Shown here piece by piece: positions 1 to 6,027 of a DNA stretch of 6,325 nt (its first letter is position 1; the number at the start of each line of letters is the position of its first letter). The notes below the pieces were generated by a model, which saw nothing but the letters and a program-made list of their open reading frames with translations, was not told the DNA's origin and ran no database searches. Origin of the DNA: Methylomarinum sp. (GTDB lineage Bacteria > Pseudomonadota > Gammaproteobacteria > Methylococcales > Methylomonadaceae); NCBI GenBank assembly GCA_013139755.1, contig WTAG01000169.1, forward strand, positions 1 through 6,325, read 5' to 3'. Made by a program: the position numbers and the translations under genes.

Positions 1-1515
1 AACATCACTGACTTATATGAAGTTAAAGTCAGTTATGATTTCAATCCTGATCTTAGAGGCATGTTTACCATCGCCTTAGAAGATACCGAACGAAACAGTC
101 AATCCAGAACCTATCTGACCGATGCTGCGGGCAACCCATTTTGGGGTAGCAACACCACAGTCAATCAAAATGGACAGCAATTTACTGCCAACCCAAAAGT
201 ATTTGGTGTATCTGCTTTGGGCGGTAGCGAAAATGAAAGAAAAACCATGGCTTATGGTTTTAACCTCTCAGGCAAATTAACCGATAACTGGGATATTGAT
301 ACCACTGCCAGCTATTTTGATGCCTTTAAAGATACTCAGTATCAAAACTTTGTTAGCCGTAATGACCCAGCTTTTGCTACAAACAAATCAGGTCGCATTA
401 AGGACATTGACGTCTGGTGGGTAGATTACAGTCTCAAACTGGCAACGCAAAAACTGTTTGGACGCGATGACCTTGGTTTTATGGCGGGTTATCAATTCAA
501 CCATTCATTTTTGGATATCGATCAATATAATTCTACCGACGTTGATGCAGGCATAAAAGGCACATTACGCGATGCTGATGGTGGATCCACAGAAACGCAC
601 AGTCTATTTACCCAAGTCGACTGGGATTTTATAGAAGACTGGAATATCATGGCAGGCCTTCGTTATGATCATTGGTCTACTTCAAGAGGTCATATTAATG
701 ACCAGAATGGAACTGGTAGTATTGATGACCGTGATGCGGGCAGAATTTCACCAAAAGCTTCGCTAAGCTTTACACCGACAAATGAACTAAGCTTACGTTA
801 CTCATTCAGTAAAGCTTATCGTTTTGCAGTGGCCGAGGAATTATTCGACAGCTCCAGTAACACAAATGCATCCAACATTTCTGATCCGACACTGGCACCA
901 GAGTCCGGTTATTTTCATGATTTTAAAGTTCAATACGAACTTGACCAAGGCTATACCAGCGTTTCATTGTTTTACAATACAATTGAAAACGAAATCATGA
1001 ACACCCAAACCTTACAAAACAATGGCACGACAAGAAATAGAACTCGTGGAATTGATAAAACCGAAACGATTGGCGTAGAGTTTGTTTACCAGCAAGACTA
1101 CATTATGGGTCTGCCTCTTGGCTTGAACGTAAACGGTACTTGGTTAAACAAGGAGATTAAGGAAGATGCAAATAGCCCTGATCTAGTTGGTAACGAATGG
1201 GTAAGAGTTCCAAGATGGCGAGCTAACAGCACTCTGACTTATCATACAACAGAACATTGGGATAATAGCTTAGCCATGCAATTTCGCAGCAAGCAGCATA
1301 CCAATGCTGATAATTCCGACTTCGTTGGACGAGTTTATGGTGCATCAGATGAATATCTGCTGGTTAACTTTAAATCAGGCTACAAAATGCCTATCGGCAA
1401 CGATATAACCGCTAAATTTTCTGTTGGTGTAGATAATATACTGAACGAAAAATATTATGATCACCACCCGTACCCACAAAGAACTTATTTTGCAAGTATA
1501 GGCCTGGACATTTAA
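1..1515 (+). CDS. TonB-dependent outer-membrane receptor, C-terminal barrel (5' partial)
   Basis: The frame is open from the first base, so the first ATG at 61 is internal and the true start lies upstream of the window. The visible 504 residues are nearly all beta-barrel: alternating amphipathic strands rich in Tyr, Phe, Asn and Asp, with polar loops. Family-typical stretches include ISPKASLSF (about 249-257), KAYRFAVAEELFD (about 271-283), VRVPRW (401-406) and the C-terminal signature VDNILNEKYYDHHPYPQRTY (477-496), ending in ASIGLDI at the stop. The last residue is Ile rather than the commoner Phe. The plug domain and TonB box are not visible. Members of this family import scarce ligands such as iron chelates, cobalamin, metals or glycans across the outer membrane using TonB-ExbBD energy. 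The ligand cannot be read from this half. The neighbouring Cys-containing propeller and thioredoxin hint at a metal or metal chelate, which is inference only. A strong terminator follows. Confidence 0.93.
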   Translation, partial: NITDLYEVKVSYDFNPDLRGMFTIALEDTERNSQSRTYLTDAAGNPFWGSNTTVNQNGQQFTANPKVFGVSALGGSENERKTMAYGFNLSGKLTDNWDIDTTASYFDAFKDTQYQNFVSRNDPAFATNKSGRIKDIDVWWVDYSLKLATQKLFGRDDLGFMAGYQFNHSFLDIDQYNSTDVDAGIKGTLRDADGGSTETHSLFTQVDWDFIEDWNIMAGLRYDHWSTSRGHINDQNGTGSIDDRDAGRISPKASLSFTPTNELSLRYSFSKAYRFAVAEELFDSSSNTNASNISDPTLAPESGYFHDFKVQYELDQGYTSVSLFYNTIENEIMNTQTLQNNGTTRNRTRGIDKTETIGVEFVYQQDYIMGLPLGLNVNGTWLNKEIKEDANSPDLVGNEWVRVPRWRANSTLTYHTTEHWDNSLAMQFRSKQHTNADNSDFVGRVYGASDEYLLVNFKSGYKMPIGNDITAKFSVGVDNILNEKYYDHHPYPQRTYFASIGLDI

Positions 1516-1540
1516 TTTAAAATTATTTTAACCGCCAACT

Positions 1541-1572
1541 AAGCTCCCTTATCTATCAAGGGGGCTTTTTTT
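1541..1572 (+). terminator. Intrinsic terminator after the TonB receptor gene
   Basis: A 10-bp stem is formed by AAGCTCCCTT (1541-1550) and AAGGGGGCTT (1558-1567). All ten positions pair, one as a G-U wobble. The loop is 7 nt (ATCTATC), and a run of seven T (1566-1572) follows the final C. This is a textbook Rho-independent terminator 25 bases after the receptor stop. It lies only 32 bases before the next start codon, so it may act as a partial read-through or attenuation point rather than a full end of transcription. Confidence 0.92.
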
Positions 1573-1604
1573 GTTAAAACAACAGCATAAATTGCCTGAC
1601 AATA

Positions 1605-2852
1605 ATGAATAAAAAATCACTCTACCTAGCGGTTTTATTGCTTGGTTTCAACACTGCATGTTCAACCAAAATTAGCACAGAAACACCAATTACCCAGCAG
1701 ACAGAAGAAATTAAAACTGTACTAGCCAAACCCAAAAAGCATAGACATGAGTCTCTACCAGAAGGTGTCATCAGCGCTGATATAGTCAACCACAACAATC
1801 GCTTACACCTGTTAACTGGCAAACATAAACAAGGACAAAAATCACTTTGGTATCAATATTCTACTGATGGCGGCAACAGCTGGTCAGCTGAAAATAAAAT
1901 CCTGAATGATGATAATATCGCCGCAAAAATACTTCGCGGCAATGATGCTCAAATTGCAGCACAGGGAAAAAATATTGTAGTCACCTGGACTAAATATGAC
2001 AAAGCGACTCGATTTAATGCAGGCGCTATGCTGGCAGCCAGAAGCACTGATGGTGGGCAAAGCTGGCAATATGCCCAAACACCTCCTGACTGGAAAAAAG
2101 GCCCACATGGTTATATCGACATGGCAGCTGACGATCATGTTATGCATGCGGTCTGGCTGGATAGTCGTGTCAGTCATTCAGAGGTTAAAGCATCACAAGG
2201 GCTACGCTATGCCCGTTCAACAGATGGTGGTCTTAGCTGGCAGTCTAACAAAACCCTGGACGACCTCACCTGCTCATGTTGTTGGAATACTATTAAAAAC
2301 GATGCTAAAGGTAATACCTATGTGCTGTATCGTGACAAACAACCTTCTGACTTATCAATCGGTGTTATTGACCGACAACAACAATGGCAAAGATTAAACC
2401 ACGTAGGCGCATTCAACTGGCAGTTTGAGGGTTGCCCTCATATAGGCGGTGGTCTGGATTTCCAAACAACTGGCGGTAAAAAACGCGTACATGCCGTGGT
2501 CGGTACAGGCCATCAGGAACATTTAGGCATCCATTACTTGTATTCAGATGATGCGGGAAAAAACTGGTCTGCAAGCAAGCAATTTGGTGATGAGTCTGCA
2601 ATTCATGCTGATATAGCCGCACATGACAATGGTCGTGTGGTTGCTGTGTGGGATATGATGGGCGAAGATGGCCTGGCAGTTTTTGTTGCAGAATCTCAAG
2701 ACCGGGGCGCAAGCTGGTCAACATCAAAACAAATTTCTAATACGAGTATGCGAGCAACTCACCCACGCATAGTGAAAACTGAAAAAGGTTTCTTAGCATT
2801 ATGGACAGAAAATAACGGACATCAACAAACACTGGCAACTTTGGGCCTGTAA
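1605..2852 (+). CDS. Sialidase-like Asp-box (BNR) beta-propeller, probable lipoprotein, with CxCC motif
   Basis: This 415-residue exported protein has five Asp-box motifs of the S-x-D-x-G-x-x-W type: STDGGNSW (86-93), STDGGQSW (147-154), STDGGLSW (205-212), SDDAGKNW (314-321) and SQDRGASW (364-371). That spacing fits a six-bladed sialidase-fold propeller with one blade lacking a clear motif. Residues 1-19 are a short basic then hydrophobic leader ending in NTAC, so Cys19 is a plausible lipidation site, but Asn at -3 makes the lipobox atypical. A FRIP-type sialidase active-site motif was not seen, so glycosidase activity should not be assumed. Unusual are C223-S-C225-C226-W and, further on, G-C277-P-H279, a Cys/His cluster that could bind a metal or form disulfides. 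No good Shine-Dalgarno precedes the ATG. That ATG is preferred because the signal sequence follows at once. The thioredoxin-like gene begins 3 bases after the stop, which implies co-translation. Function is unknown; a periplasmic ligand- or metal-handling role is inferred. Confidence 0.88.
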   Translation: MNKKSLYLAVLLLGFNTACSTKISTETPITQQTEEIKTVLAKPKKHRHESLPEGVISADIVNHNNRLHLLTGKHKQGQKSLWYQYSTDGGNSWSAENKILNDDNIAAKILRGNDAQIAAQGKNIVVTWTKYDKATRFNAGAMLAARSTDGGQSWQYAQTPPDWKKGPHGYIDMAADDHVMHAVWLDSRVSHSEVKASQGLRYARSTDGGLSWQSNKTLDDLTCSCCWNTIKNDAKGNTYVLYRDKQPSDLSIGVIDRQQQWQRLNHVGAFNWQFEGCPHIGGGLDFQTTGGKKRVHAVVGTGHQEHLGIHYLYSDDAGKNWSASKQFGDESAIHADIAAHDNGRVVAVWDMMGEDGLAVFVAESQDRGASWSTSKQISNTSMRATHPRIVKTEKGFLALWTENNGHQQTLATLGL

Positions 2853-2855
2853 ATC

Positions 2856-3344
2856 ATGATTAATCTACGTTTGTTACTATTAACCACACTAATGATGCTA
2901 TCTATCAGTACGGTTAAAGCTGATGTATCCATCCTGCCTTTTAAAAAAGGCAGTTTTGCCGAAATTAAAAATCATTATCAAAACCGACCTTTTATCCTGG
3001 TTTTCTGGTCGGAAAGCTGTAGTTACTGCATGAAAGAGTTAGCCATGTTCGGCAAACTCTACAAACATTACCCGGATGTAGCTATAGTAACTGTTGCGAC
3101 TGATTCTTTTCTGGAGAATGAGATTGTTAAAGATGTACTAAACCGTAGCCAGCTGGAACTGAAACAAACCTGGGTCTTTGCAGACCAGTTTCCCGAACGT
3201 ATCTATGCCGATATCAACAAACGCTGGCGTGGAGAATTACCGGTCACTCATTTCTTTGACCGCAACAATCAGGAAACCCGACACATGGGCATCATCAAGG
3301 AAGACGAGTTAATAAAGTGGCTGGAGATACAAGCGGCCCCTTAA
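2856..3344 (+). CDS. Secreted thioredoxin-like (TlpA-type) protein
   Basis: This 162-residue protein has a cleavable signal peptide: a hydrophobic core at about 4-16, with likely cleavage after V-K-A near residue 22. A thioredoxin fold follows: strand FILVFW (46-51), active site WSESCSYC with Cys55 and Cys58, the conserved strand DVAIVTVATD (about 74-83) and the cis-proline loop GELPVTHFFD with Pro129. Members of this group reduce or exchange disulfides in the periplasm, often for cytochrome c or metalloprotein maturation. The gene starts 3 bases after the propeller stop, so the two are almost certainly one operon. The propeller carries a CxCC cluster, a natural candidate substrate for the CSYC pair, for instance to keep those cysteines reduced for metal loading. 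That partnership is inferred from gene order. No membrane anchor remains after cleavage. No convincing terminator follows; downstream sequence runs into the SulP remnant. Confidence 0.9.
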   Translation: MINLRLLLLTTLMMLSISTVKADVSILPFKKGSFAEIKNHYQNRPFILVFWSESCSYCMKELAMFGKLYKHYPDVAIVTVATDSFLENEIVKDVLNRSQLELKQTWVFADQFPERIYADINKRWRGELPVTHFFDRNNQETRHMGIIKEDELIKWLEIQAAP

Positions 3345-3460
3345 CCCCCTTATTTGTATCAAATACCTTTCCTGATTACCCATACCCTTGCTGGGGGCTT
3401 AAATCAACGGCATTGTACTCACTAGAAATAACTGGGCTAATACATACCCAAGATACCTTT

Positions 3461-4464
3461 TATGGTTCTTATATCGTCATTAATGGCCCTGCGGGAGATT
3501 GATTGTCGTTATGCTGAGCGCTGTAGAATCTCTCAGCGATAGCAATATGCTTTCAGGGTATCGTTATACACTGGCAGCAATTATGATTGCAGAATTATTC
3601 CAAGTGATTATGGGGCGTTACAAAATGGGGAGTCTGAGTGCTTTCTTCCCCACTCCAGTGGTGTACGGAATGCAGGCTGCAATGGGAATTAGCATTATGG
3701 CCAAACAAATTCACGTTATGCTTGGTGCAACACCCGAACCTGGCAGTCTTTTTTCCATGATAGGGCAAATTCCCAACAGCCTGTTAAATTCAACATCTTA
3801 AATTGCAACCATATGCTTAATCTCCCTATCCATTTTATTCATCTGGCCGTTTTTAAAGCAAAGCAAACTCAGTAAAATCCCAGCACCTCTCATCGTGCTA
3901 TTACTAGGCATGGGCTTGGCGCAATTATTTGACATCCAGCATGACCATTATCACTTCTGGCAAGCCGAATTACATGAGCATTTAATCTCACCGCCCTTTT
4001 TAGTCGATATTCCTGCAGATTTTACTGAATACTTTTACTTACCCGATTTCTCGAAAATTTTAACCTTCGAATTCTGGGTCGCAACGATTAGTATTTGTTT
4101 GGTTGCAAGTCTTGAAAGTTTATTAAGTGCCTCCGCAGCAGAAAAAATAGCCCCCTATAAAAGACCGACTGATTTAGATCGTGATTTATCTGCTATCGGC
4201 TTAGGCAATGTTATTTCTGGTTTCCTAGGCGGTCTGCCAATGATTGCCGAATTTGTGCGCAGTTCAGCCAATGTAGAAAATGGCGCTCAAACGGGTTGGG
4301 TCAATTTCTTTCACGGTTGAATACTGCTGCTTTTTGTAGTTCTATTTCCACACTTTATTCACAATATCCCTCATGCTTCCTTAGCTACCTTACTGGTTTA
4401 TGTTGGCTACCGTCGTGACCCAAAGGTGGGGATAGGAAATCAATCAATTATCGGGAGAACTTAA
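3461..4464 (+). pseudogene. SulP-family inorganic anion transporter remnant, truncated and multiply disrupted
   Basis: The frame fragments join into one SulP-type membrane protein (sulfate/bicarbonate-type anion permease). It begins with YGSYIVINGPAG (3461-3496), the usual GGSxxxINGPAAG region. A frameshift near 3491-3502 (stop TGA at 3500-3502) moves the frame to LIVVML from 3499. The second piece covers FFPTPVVYGMQAAMG and AKQIHVMLG and stops at TAA 3799-3801, where relatives tend to have Glu, consistent with GAA to TAA. It resumes in the same frame with IATICLISLSILF through IPAPLIVLLLGMG, SLESLLSASAAEKI, YKRPTDLDRDL and GGLPMIAEFVRSSANVENGA to NFFHG. It then meets TGA 4318-4320, consistent with TTA (Leu) to TGA, and continues ILLLFVVLFPHFIHNIP to about 4430 before similarity fades; the frame closes at TAA 4462-4464. 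The first roughly 70 residues, the last membrane segments and any C-terminal STAS domain are missing. The gene cannot make a working transporter. Family assignment rests on recalled motifs, not a search. Confidence 0.87.
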
Positions 4465-4491
4465 ATATCAATCGAGTCTGACCCTGAGGTA

Positions 4492-5046
4492 TTATTTTTT
4501 CTTTGATATGTCGTCGTTCCATGAATCTTTGGATTTCGGCAGACGCCCCAAATTATCAACAACTCGAATGCTATTGGGCGGAGTATCTGCCCATTTCCAC
4601 AAAATTAAATTGTGGTTTTGTTCTGTACAGCCTGGCGCAAAACTACGACACTGAACACCAGTAATGCCCAAAGTATGCAATTTATCGACTAGCTTCCATG
4701 TTGGTGGGTCTTGTTTTTGTGTAGCCAACCCTTCCCAGGCACAAGCTAACTGAGATAAGGTAAAACCAAGAAATTGTAGGGTATCGGGATTATTCAAGTC
4801 TGCAATATTGGTACAATCAACATCATATGCAACTATAGTCATTGGTTGTGCTTTAAATGGAAAGCCTTGCTGTGCTTCCATCCATGCTGTTGTTAGATCT
4901 AGCGAAGTATACAAGGCTGAGGTTTCTGGTCGATTAAAACGGCCACCATATCTTTTAGCACCTTTTCCCGAAAGAGGGTCAAACGCCCACATGGAATGAT
5001 GGGCTCTATAGACAGTACCTATAAATCGAAATACTGGTATGTTCAA
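4492..5046 (-). CDS. RES-domain toxin of a Xre-RES toxin-antitoxin system
   Basis: This 184-residue protein covers the whole RES domain. The expected polar residues are all present: Arg36 in GGRFN (34-38), Tyr46 in ALYTS, Glu57 in AWMEAQ, Ser135 in QCRSFAPG and Asn144/Asn146 in EQNHNLILW. Known RES toxins attack NAD+ (MbcT and the Pseudomonas putida toxin degrade it) or ADP-ribosylate a host enzyme (ParT on phosphoribosyl pyrophosphate synthetase), halting growth when the antitoxin is lost. Which chemistry applies here cannot be told. The start is TTG (5046-5044), overlapping the antitoxin stop as TTGA. An in-frame stop lies just upstream, and the next ATG (Met19) would delete conserved N-terminal residues. 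GGTGG at 5053-5057 is a fair ribosome-binding site 6 bases before it. The Lys-rich C-terminus ends in SKKK. No intrinsic terminator was seen after it. The gene appears intact. Confidence 0.93.
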   Translation of the reverse strand: MNIPVFRFIGTVYRAHHSMWAFDPLSGKGAKRYGGRFNRPETSALYTSLDLTTAWMEAQQGFPFKAQPMTIVAYDVDCTNIADLNNPDTLQFLGFTLSQLACAWEGLATQKQDPPTWKLVDKLHTLGITGVQCRSFAPGCTEQNHNLILWKWADTPPNSIRVVDNLGRLPKSKDSWNDDISKKK

Positions 5047-5405
5047 GCATAACCACCGTCAGCAATACGAGAAAGATAATCTTTAACTGCTTTCGCTCGT
5101 CCTTCCTTAACTAAATCTTCGGCTGTTTTATCACCAAAAGAATGTAGCGGCTGAGAACGAAACCATGCAAAAGCTCGACCTACACTACCTGACCATTCAG
5201 TTACACGGTTAATAATTTCCACCGTATCTCGTAACCTAGCTTGTGTTGCTTTGCTTTTGAGTCTTACCACTTTAGAAACAGAGTCTTTGGATAACCCTGT
5301 AACTTCAGCAAGATCACTTTTAGTGATATGTAATTCTTTAGCTAGTGCGCCTGATGCAACTAACCCATCATTGCCAATAACTGTGTGTAAAAAATCAATA
5401 CTCAT
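5043..5405 (-). CDS. Xre/MbcA/ParS-type antitoxin of the RES toxin
   Basis: This 120-residue protein sits directly upstream of the toxin in the usual antitoxin-first order. The middle part reads as a helix-turn-helix: LAKELHITKSDLAEVTGLSK (21-40) followed by DSVSKVVRLKSKATQARLRD. The C-terminal 40 residues, WFRSQPLHSFGDKTAEDLVK (81-100) then EGRAKAVKDYLSRIADGGYA, match the MbcA/ParS/Xre toxin-binding domain (DUF2384), with its typical W-F-x-x-x-x-x-x-F and T-x-x-x-L-V-x-E-G-R-A pattern. Its expected role is to cap the RES active site and repress its own promoter. The ATG (5405-5403) is preceded by GGGG at 5414-5417, 8 bases away. A matching promoter lies just upstream, with repeats that could be the operator. 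The stop TGA overlaps the toxin TTG by 4 bases. Confidence 0.92.
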   Translation of the reverse strand: MSIDFLHTVIGNDGLVASGALAKELHITKSDLAEVTGLSKDSVSKVVRLKSKATQARLRDTVEIINRVTEWSGSVGRAFAWFRSQPLHSFGDKTAEDLVKEGRAKAVKDYLSRIADGGYA

Positions 5406-5413
5406 TATTATTG

Positions 5414-5451
5414 CCCCATTTTATTTACATGATTAGGGTGATTATATGGGG
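5414..5451. promoter_or_regulatory. Candidate antitoxin operator: CCCCAT...ATGGGG inverted repeat with TGATTA direct repeats
   Basis: CCCCAT (5414-5419) and ATGGGG (5446-5451) form a perfect 6-bp inverted repeat 26 bases apart, spanning the predicted start site and touching the -10 box. Between them TGATTA occurs twice (5430-5435 and 5439-5444), 9 bases apart, the second copy overlapping the -10 box. Xre-type antitoxins usually repress their own promoters, so either repeat could be the binding site. The CCCC arm also supplies the minus-strand GGGG used as the ribosome-binding site. Confidence 0.4.
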
Positions 5452-5469
5452 TTTTTTTATGACTTACAA
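5441..5469 (-). promoter_or_regulatory. Sigma-70-type promoter of the Xre-RES operon
   Basis: Read on the minus strand, TTGTAA (5469-5464, 4 of 6 to the -35 consensus) is followed by exactly 17 bases and then TATAAT (5446-5441, 6 of 6). Transcription would start near 5434, giving a leader of about 29 bases before the antitoxin ATG. Confidence 0.75.
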
Positions 5470-5784
5470 TATTAATTTACCCAATAAAAATACAAAAGGG
5501 CCAAAAAATTATAAGTAAACTAGCAGTTTACAGCCTCATTGCTCTTGGTTCTTTCCTTTTAATTATGTGGCAGTCATCTGAGTTTTCTTTTCCCACGCTT
5601 AACTTTACAAACATCAAAAAACAGCTTTTGCTCTTTCATCAGAAGGTTTCTTTTCCACAAGAGTTCTCCCACAGAAAAAATAACACTTGCTTCACCTGAA
5701 AAAGAAAGTTGCGTAACGGAACCGAAGCAGCTTTATTTTTCCGCGTGTAAGCACTTGTTAGTGCCTAATAATTTGTACACTTAG
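5463..5784 (+). pseudogene. Possible decayed small membrane-protein frame (unrecognised)
   Basis: One frame stays open from 5463 to TGA at 5697-5699 and encodes a hydrophobic segment, SKLAVYSLIALGSFLLIMWQ (5514-5573), followed by a polar stretch, SSEFSFPTLNFTNIKKQ. Its only ATG (5565) is inside the hydrophobic segment; AAAAGGG (5494-5500) lies before an ATT at 5508, so no standard start fits. Removing one A from the A6 run at 5675-5680 joins it to a second frame reading ITLASPEKESCVTEPKQLYF and on to TAG at 5782-5784. It may be a frameshifted and 5'-damaged remnant of a small membrane-anchored protein. It may equally be chance in AT-rich sequence. I do not recognise it. Confidence 0.22.
5515..5531. 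repeat. Short inverted repeat GTAAAC-N5-GTTTAC
   Basis: Perfect 6-bp arms (5515-5520 and 5526-5531) flank a TAGCA spacer. It lies upstream of the toxin-antitoxin promoter. It could be a regulator half-site pair or chance; no T-run follows, so it is not a terminator. Confidence 0.35.
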
Positions 5785-5789
5785 CAAGT
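5751..5789. repeat. Nested hairpin/inverted repeat
   Basis: A tight hairpin, GCACT (5751-5755), loop TGTT, AGTGC (5760-5764), sits in the left arm of a larger imperfect inverted repeat. ACTTGTTAGTG (5753-5763) is nearly complementary to CACTTAGCAAGT (5778-5789), with one wobble or mismatch and one extra base. The two structures exclude each other. No T-run follows on the plus strand. Recombination-site or RNA-structure roles are possible but unsupported. Confidence 0.35.
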
Positions 5790-5794
5790 CAAAT

Positions 5795-5810
5795 TTGATA
5801 TTAAAATCAA
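5795..5810. repeat. Near-palindrome TTGAT-N6-ATCAA
   Basis: The 16-base TTGATATTAAAATCAA is symmetric at 14 of 16 positions (TTGAT-N-TTAA-N-ATCAA). It resembles a dimeric regulator site, but no gene start is close by on either strand. Confidence 0.3.
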
Positions 5811-5813
5811 GAG

Positions 5814-5884
5814 AGATTAGAGGTCACCTAAAATGGATTTGTAGCTTGATTTATGTGATACAGTGCACCTGAAAATTCTAATCT
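5814..5884. repeat. Long-range inverted repeat AGATTAGA...TCTAATCT
   Basis: Perfect 8-bp arms (5814-5821 and 5877-5884) are separated by 55 bases. The spacer contains AGGTCACCT (5821-5829) and GTGCACCT. It could fold as a stem with internal structure, or mark the ends of a tiny degenerate element. Evidence is weak. Confidence 0.3.
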
Positions 5885-5941
5885 TAGTGGTCTAGCCATG
5901 TGTTTAATAGCAGCATAAATGTTGGAATGTTAGAACTGACC

Positions 5942-5983
5942 CTATTTCTCCTCTATTTCTCCTGTAGCGACGAGGAACGAGGA
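5942..5983. repeat. Tandem repeats: CTATTTCTCCT x2 and ACGAGGA x2
   Basis: The 11-base unit CTATTTCTCCT is perfectly repeated head to tail at 5942-5952 and 5953-5963. The 7-base unit ACGAGGA is repeated at 5970-5976 and 5977-5983. The first tract is pyrimidine-rich and the second purine-rich, and CTCCT (5959-5963) can pair with AGGAG (5980-5984). The block lies in the spacer downstream of the TagD-like gene. Confidence 0.7.
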
Positions 5984-6027
5984 GTGTAGCTTTTGACTTT
6001 CCGAGTGCATTTTAATTGTTATGCTTA

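Larger units (their letters stand above)
5470..6027. other. Intergenic stretch without a convincing gene, rich in short repeats
   Basis: About 560 bases separate the toxin-antitoxin promoter from the TagD-like gene. Apart from the doubtful membrane frame, it holds a GTAAAC/GTTTAC inverted repeat (5515-5531), a GCACT/AGTGC hairpin inside a larger imperfect inverted repeat (5751-5789), a near-palindrome (5795-5810), a long-range 8-bp inverted repeat (5814-5821 with 5877-5884) and two sets of short tandem repeats (5942-5983). No tRNA or known RNA family was recognised. Confidence 0.6.

Noticed and set aside
61..63. ATG at 61 as the start of the receptor gene
   Set aside because: The same frame is open to base 1 with receptor-like residues (NITDLYEVKVSYDFNPDLRG), and the plug domain is missing, so the ATG is internal.
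1884..2727. Other open frames across the propeller gene (minus strand 1884-2177 and 2413-2727, plus strand 1996-2397)
   Set aside because: They are shadows of the strongly supported propeller frame and show no recognisable domain.
1605..2852. Calling the propeller an active sialidase
   Set aside because: Asp-boxes only indicate the fold; no FRIP-type motif or convincing catalytic set was seen.
3341..3402. Terminator after the thioredoxin gene from CCCCC (3345-3349) and GGGGG (3393-3397)
   Set aside because: The arms are about 43 bases apart and imperfect, and no T-run follows.
3513..3537. GCTGAG/CTCAGC hairpin
   Set aside because: It lies within the former coding sequence of the SulP remnant and has no T-run or clear role; it is probably incidental.
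5751..5790. Integron attC site
   Set aside because: The hairpin resembles one loosely, but proper core sites (GTTRRRY and RYYYAAC) were not found.
5795..5810. FNR-type site TTGAT-N4-ATCAA
   Set aside because: The half-sites match but the spacer is 6 bases instead of 4, and no promoter or gene start lies nearby.
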